A stretch of 64,000 nt of DNA, taken from Myrica gale (Eukaryota > Streptophyta > Magnoliopsida > Fagales > Myricaceae). The stretch spans positions 12,720,001 through 12,784,000 of the forward strand of contig OZ005604.1 of the NCBI GenBank assembly GCA_963930655.1, read 5' to 3'. The position numbers and the translations under genes were made by a program. The notes under the pieces were generated by a model that saw nothing but the letters and a program-made list of their open reading frames with translations, was not told where the DNA came from and did not search any database. Within the stretch, counting starts at the first letter, position 1, and each line of letters begins with the position of its first letter. Shown here piece after piece: positions 60,130 to 64,000 of the stretch.

Positions 60130-60748
60130 TTGTTTTTAGGGTTAATGTCCTTTTTAGTCCCTAGGTTTTGGGGCGGTGTTCTTTTTAATCCCTAGGTTTT
60201 ATTTTTGTTCAAATCAGTCCCTAGGTTATTTACATTTGTCTTTTTAGTCCTTCCGTCCAATTCCGTCACTCCCGAGCCCAGTCAGCTAACGGTGTGACAC
60301 GTCACACCCAATAGAATATTGCCACGTGTACCAACTTTTTTAAAAATAATAAAAATGTCCACATGGGCAAAACGTTAAAAAAAAAAAAAAAAAAACGGGA
60401 GAGGTACCCCGTGGCCACCACCGAACGGGGAGCCCAGATTTGGGCTCCCCGTCGACGGGGGTGGCCGGGGGCACCCACCCCAGCGACGGGGAGCCCAGAT
60501 CTGGGCTCCCCGTTCGGTGGTGGCCACGGGGTACCTCTCCGTGTTTTTTTTTTTTTTTTTACATTTTGCCCATGTGGACATTTTTATTATTTTTAAAAAA
60601 GTTGGTACACGTGGCAATATTCTATTGGGTGTGACGTGTCACACCGTTAGCTGACTGGGCTCGGGAGTGACGGAATTGGACGGAAGGACTAAAAAGACAA
60701 ACGTAAATAACCTAGGGACTGTTTTGAGGACATTAACCCTTGTTTTTA
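60130..60748. mobile_element. Mutator-type MITE with 9-bp TSD and ~300-bp arms
   Basis: The element (60139-60739, 601 bp) begins GGGTTAATGTCC and ends GGACATTAACCC, and is flanked by perfect 9-bp repeats ttgttttta (60130-60138, 60740-60748). A 9-bp TSD is typical of Mutator-like elements. The two arms are nearly perfect inverted repeats over almost the whole length, including a GC-rich centre (gggagcccagatctgggctc), so a transcript would fold into a long hairpin. It sits in intron 1 of the hydrolase pseudogene. Confidence 0.92.
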
Positions 60749-61552
60749 ATTGCCATTAAGCCACTTATCCACGCTCCTTTTTATACAATCCACTTCAGTC
60801 ACACAAGTGAGCACACAAAAATCTACAAGAACTTAAGGCAGATTATGGTAGATTTCTTGCTGAAGTTCAGCTTTAACATGATCTTGTGGCTCGCAAAATG
60901 CAGAGCTTTGATGTCGTTTAATTCAAAAAATTTGGAACAACCGAATCTATTCTCTATTTTTGTGGGATGTGAATAGACTATAACGGAAAAAGCAAGCATT
61001 TTATCCAATGTCCCTCGCCAATTGCTTGCTACTACTTGGCCACGGCACTCCCTTTGCGCCTCTAGTAAGCCTTAATGACTTGGGTGTCAGGACCCAAGCT
61101 TCGTTGGTCCATACTCCATACCTAATAAAACATTTTGCCGTAGACAAGTCTGGTTGTGGTATCTTAGTTTGAACTCTGAAGTACTCTTTCGTTCATCTTG
61201 ATAGCATCTTGAGCTGGGATGTTATAGTCGGAACGTCCCTCCAAAACTGAAAAGGCATATGAAAGTTTTGGGAGTTTTCAAGAGGGGTCCCCCAAAACTG
61301 CCTTACAACCTCCCAAAAGAATTTTTAACTTCTCTAGACAACTGTTCTTAGGTTCATCTCGGGTTATGGCAGATGGGCACACTGACATATAAAGAAAAGA
61401 ATACAAGCACGTATATTTCTATGCAATGGAGTCTGTAGTCGGAAACTACTTACAACCATATCAGTAGTTAATATAGTTGGATCCAATTCATCATAATATG
61501 TAAATTTGATGTATCAATATTGCTGCCATGATTCACTGCAGAGGATTCTTTC
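60749..61552 (+). other. Intron 1 sequence of the hydrolase pseudogene
   Basis: No exon or further transposon recognised between the MITE and the LINE-like insertion. Confidence 0.5.
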
Positions 61553-62158
61553 ACATCTAAACAACTTTTTTTTAATCATAATAGCAGCACCTTTCATTAA
61601 TAAAATCAAGGAGGTTGAAAAACCTCAAGAACACGCTCTAAAGGGCGAACCAAACACTTCGAAGAGTCGGCGGGCCAACGAGCAGGGTGACCAAAAGGCC
61701 ATACAAAGACCCACAAGGGGAAGAAAAACCTTATCAGGCAGCAAACTAATATGATTAGCAGAAAAAGAAAGTCAATGGTTGGTGACACGAAAAGCAATTG
61801 GAGACGTTCGCCAGTTGGCCAGTGTATAAAGCCTCTCCAGTCGATGTAGATGGCGTCACCGCCGGTTGTGGTCTTCAAAAACCTCAAAAATAGCGTAGAT
61901 CTAGCTACCAAATTCGCCAGAAAAAACTCTAAAAGTGGTCGGAAATGGGGATTTATTGAGAGTTCCGGGCACATAGGACAAGAGTAGAGGAGGAGAGGGG
62001 GACGGGAGGAGCTGAAGCTCCTCCCGCCGCCGGAGAAGGAAGCAAGATGGGAGAGTCAGACAGCCACAAAGGTGAAAATTCTAGAGAGAAGGCAGAGCCT
62101 CTCTCTCTAGAATCCTAGAGAGAACTTTACAAAAGAAGACAATACATCTAAACAACTT
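61553..62158 (-). mobile_element. LINE-like retroelement copy 2 with 15-bp TSD
   Basis: Perfect 15-bp repeats acatctaaacaactt (61553-61567, 62144-62158) bound a 576-bp insertion whose left edge is a T-run (minus-strand poly(A)). It is homologous to the copy at 8128-9010 (gagccaacgagcag / gggccaacgagcag and the ggagctgaagctcc region) but shorter. It has no complete ORF. Confidence 0.85.
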
Positions 62159-63496
62159 CTTATTCTCATATGAATAGTATGGGGCACATTAGATAAGCAA
62201 GAGGGAAAAAAATGTTTTTTTTCACTTTATTAAGGAAAAGTTCTCCACTAATGTGTGTGCGGATCATAAAACTGTTGAGGTTCTTGATGCAATATTTTTC
62301 TATCCCCTGAGTTTTTTCCAGGAATATTAGGACACTGGCCAATCATTCCACTGTATATGCCATTGATCTTCTTGGTGGTGAGTCTGATAAGCCAATAGCC
62401 TTTCCGTATTCCATGGAAAAATGGGTTCAGGTATATGCTAGTCTTTAACGTCAAACTTTGGTTTTATCCTATGCTTATGTCATCAAATCCCTCGGCATTG
62501 CAACTTTACTCTCTAAATTCTATTGTAATAGTTGATATTGGACTTCTTGGAAGAAATTGTTCAGAGGTCAGCTGTGCTGATAGGCAACTATGTTGGAAGT
62601 CTTGCTTGTGTAATTGCTGCCTCAGGCAAGCCAGATCCTTTTGGGCAAAGGATACCTGTTGAATTCTACAAATTTGATGATTAGAAATAGTTAACTTTTA
62701 GAAATTTGGGGTTTGCCTGATTTCTGTTTCCTCTTCTCTGACCAGAGTCTGGTAGAAGCCTAGTGCAAGGGCTCCTATTGTTAAACTGTTCTGGGGGTAT
62801 GAACAATAAGGCAATCGTTGATGATTGGAGAATCAAGCTGTTATTACCTACCTCTGCTTTGGTTGCTTGATTTTTGTTGAAGCAACAGGTAATTGCTTCG
62901 GCAATCTTCGAGCCTGTTCGAAAGAGGTACCATATATATTTGGTTTCACTTCTATATATATTTGAACACCTAGAGGCTGGATGAAAGCTAAAGTATGCTA
63001 TGGCCTTAATGCAGAGAAAACCTGAAGAACATTTTGTAGTCTGTTTATGCAAATAAGGAATCCGTGGATGAAGAGCTATTAGAGGTATTACTGACCTATT
63101 TTTGATGATTAAATTAGAAGCTATCCGTGCACAGAGTTCGTTGTTTTGCTTGCAATAACAATGCAGATCATTATGGAACCAACTTATGACGCTGGTGCAC
63201 TGGATGCTTTTATTTCAATAGTGACAGGCCCGCCAGGGCCAACACCTATTCAATTGATGCCTAGAATCTCCCTTCCTGTTCTAGTTTTATGGGGGAATCA
63301 AGACCCATTTACTCCTCTCGATGGTCCTGTCGGTAAATATTTATCTTCATTACCCTCACAACTACCAAATGTAAGCCTCTTTGTATTAGGAGGAGTAGGG
63401 CATTGCCCCCATGATGACAGGCCTGACTTAGTCCATGAAAAGCTGCTTCTCTGGTTGGTAAATCTTCCTGCATCATCTTCAGCCAGTGATCCCTAG

Positions 63497-63900
63497 TAGT
63501 CGCCGCCTATATATATACACTTTCCTTATAGATATGCAGTTTTAATATCATAATGTACATTCTATTTGTAACTCTTTTTTTTTTTGCATGTGTTCGTGCC
63601 TTATTATTTACTGAGATGGGAACAATTTGAAAATAAGGTATCGCTAATTTCAAGTCTAATTTCTGAGCCTTTGCATGTCTGCCATCAAGAAGCCTGGCGA
63701 AATATAGTATAGATCATGTTGTTCACCCCAATGGCATGTTTTTCCGCTTCGTATAGGCTTTCTGGCATTATATGTAACTGTAGTTAATCTAGATTTTCCA
63801 TTTACATCTACCAACCTTGTAACTCGATGATTTTTTTTTCGAAAATTCGTTAGTCATTCCTGATACTTGAAGGTTATCTCTCCAACCATACTTGCTTTTT
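63497..63900 (+). other. 3' flank of the hydrolase pseudogene
   Basis: AT-rich sequence after the TAG at 63494-63496, likely former 3' UTR and flank. No other gene seen. Confidence 0.5.
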
Positions 63901-64000
63901 GTCATCTGCGCCTGTTCTTTTTTTTTTAATCAAAATATTATGAATTCAAATAATGTTTCTTGAGAATCATAGATATGTACATCCATGGATCAAAGGCCTT
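63901..64000 (-). mobile_element. Possible start of another LINE 3' end
   Basis: A T-run followed by aatcaaaatattatgaattc resembles the T-run plus aatca..aa pattern at the left edges of the other LINE insertions. It is cut by the window end and therefore uncertain. Confidence 0.3.

Larger units (their letters stand above)
59650..63496 (+). pseudogene. Alpha/beta-hydrolase (At5g19850-like) pseudogene, six exons
   Basis: Exons 59650-60047, 62322-62430, 62532-62625, 62746-62926, 63015-63084 and 63167-63496 join in consistent phases into a plastid-type alpha/beta-hydrolase: Ser-rich N-terminus like a transit peptide, FGASIPHWRR, RTLANHSTVYAIDLLGG, LMPRISLPVLVLWG, GGVGHCPHDD. Lesions: oxyanion-hole His before GFGAS is Arg (residue 122); the nucleophile motif GNSVG reads GNYVG, so the catalytic Ser is Tyr; GFG after IDLL is shortened to GG; in-frame stops lie at 62868-62870 (TGA) and 63037-63039 (TAG). 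The last exon, with catalytic Asp and His, is intact. Intron 3 uses a GC donor (CAG/GCAAGC). Family members are hydrolases of uncertain substrate, related to pheophytinase-type enzymes. This copy cannot make an active enzyme. Confidence 0.88.

Noticed and set aside
60363..60634. Short ORFs on both strands at the MITE centre
   Set aside because: They mirror each other because the element is a palindrome.
1..64000. tRNA, rRNA, CRISPR or bacterial-type operon features
   Set aside because: Nothing with the needed structure was seen; the window is plant nuclear DNA.

Overview
The window looks like nuclear DNA of a eudicot plant, probably a woody one. It is AT-rich, its genes have GT-AG introns and plant-type products, and most of it is transposon. 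The species cannot be named. There is no dense operon-like gene layout, and I saw no tRNA or rRNA gene. Frames and splice sites were read by eye; family names come from remembered motifs and were not searched.

Layout. (1) 1-6.4 kb: 5' half of a minus-strand gene of the HAPLESS 8-like family (zinc finger, Lys-rich tail) with a 5.1 kb intron; it leaves the window on the left. (2) 6.4-17.7 kb: intergenic DNA with LINE-type insertions that have clear target-site duplications (TSDs), a solo copia LTR and degraded DNA transposons. (3) 17.7-29 kb: a patch of gene fragments (a COP1-interactive-protein-1-like coiled coil and a Rab1-type GTPase exon). A 7.1 kb Ty1/copia element is inserted inside the Rab exon, and inverted copies of one repeat lie on both sides. 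(4) 29-32.6 kb: small tandem and inverted repeats. (5) 32.6-59.46 kb: best read as one large CACTA (En/Spm) element, here B, with matching GGA TSDs. Inside it lie two nested giant solo LTRs, a third LTR-like copy, exons of an unrecognised gene, and a second 7.1 kb CACTA of the same family, here A (AAT TSDs), in the opposite orientation. Neither CACTA shows a transposase. Both carry pieces of host genes: A has a bZIP exon and three zinc-knuckle exons, B has a chaperonin CCT5-like piece. (6) 59.46-64 kb: an alpha/beta-hydrolase gene with six exons and readable splice sites, but with a lost catalytic serine, a changed oxyanion-hole histidine and two in-frame stops, so a pseudogene. Its first intron holds a Mutator-type MITE and a LINE-like insertion.

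The most unusual system is the pair of gene-carrying CACTA elements. In A, a truncated bZIP exon ends in a splice donor 83 nt from an acceptor that would join it in frame to four zinc knuckles, so a chimeric transcript is conceivable. The only gene that looks intact is the HAPLESS 8-like one.
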